DNA of 6,180 bases from Candidatus Gastranaerophilales bacterium (lineage in GTDB: Bacteria; Cyanobacteriota; Vampirovibrionia; Gastranaerophilales; Gastranaerophilaceae). Of the stretch, positions 6,159 to 6,180 are shown in pieces. The notes beneath the pieces are model-generated. The model did not search any database and was not told the origin of the DNA. It was given only the letters and a program-made list of their open reading frames with translations. The position numbers and the translations under genes are program-made. The DNA lies in the NCBI GenBank assembly GCA_900772035.1, contig CAAGQE010000196.1, positions 1 through 6,180 on the forward strand, read 5' to 3'. Every line of letters begins with the position of its first letter. Positions within the stretch are counted from its first letter, which is position 1.

Positions 6159-6180
6159 TCGGAATGACAGGATTTGAACC
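6159..6180 (-). tRNA. tRNA 3' end, probably tRNA-Pro (5' part beyond right edge)
   Basis: The minus-strand reading gives the T arm and acceptor 3' strand: GG-TTCAAAT-CC, TGT, CATTCCG and discriminator A at 6159. The partner strands would be ACAGG (T stem) and CGGAATG (acceptor) outside the window. A C1-G72 pair with A73 is the usual bacterial tRNA-Pro pattern, but the anticodon is not visible, so the identity is inferred. CCA is not encoded; eight T residues follow the discriminator directly, so CCA must be added after transcription. The T run could also help end transcription. Confidence 0.8.

Noticed and set aside
1..6180. CRISPR array, insertion sequence or attachment site
   Set aside because: No regularly spaced direct repeats, transposase motifs or terminal inverted repeats were seen. 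The tRNA end at the right edge has no visible duplicated copy in the window.

Overview
This is an AT-rich window (roughly 35-40% GC by eye) from a bacterium with an outer membrane. The envelope type is inferred from a TolC-family outer-membrane channel encoded next to a HlyD-type periplasmic adaptor. The sequence does not fix a taxon. Weak clues are the low GC, short AT-rich spacers, and a partial tRNA at the right edge whose 3' CCA is not encoded.

Left two thirds (1-3936, minus strand): a tight four-gene export operon, read right to left. It encodes a TolC-like outer-membrane factor (2560-3936), a HlyD/AcrA-like membrane fusion protein (1584-2552), a complete ABC-2 type permease (416-1582) and a second, homologous ABC-2 permease that runs off the left edge (1-416). 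Gene gaps are 7 bases, 1 base and a one-base TAATG overlap, so the four genes should be co-transcribed and translationally coupled. Together they would form a tripartite pump reaching from the inner membrane through the periplasm to the outer membrane. No ATPase gene lies between the adaptor and the permeases, so the energy source is either encoded beyond the left edge, encoded elsewhere, or not of the usual kind.

Centre (about 3946-4071): a divergent promoter region. It holds a good plus-strand promoter and Shine-Dalgarno site for a radical SAM gene, a weaker minus-strand -10 for the export operon, and an 8-bp inverted repeat with one arm in each promoter.

Right third (4072-6046): two homologous radical SAM proteins with an unusual N-terminal cysteine-rich segment ahead of the CxxxCxxC core. 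The plus-strand copy (4072-5106) is intact. The minus-strand copy (5103-6046) is complete at both ends but carries a one-base frameshift near 5275. Adding one base to a four-T run restores an ungapped match to its sibling. The two genes converge and share bases of their stop codons at TTAA. Their substrate is unknown. The proximity to an exporter may be incidental.

Right edge (6159-6180, minus strand): the 3' end of a tRNA, best fitting tRNA-Pro, lies upstream of the frameshifted radical SAM gene.
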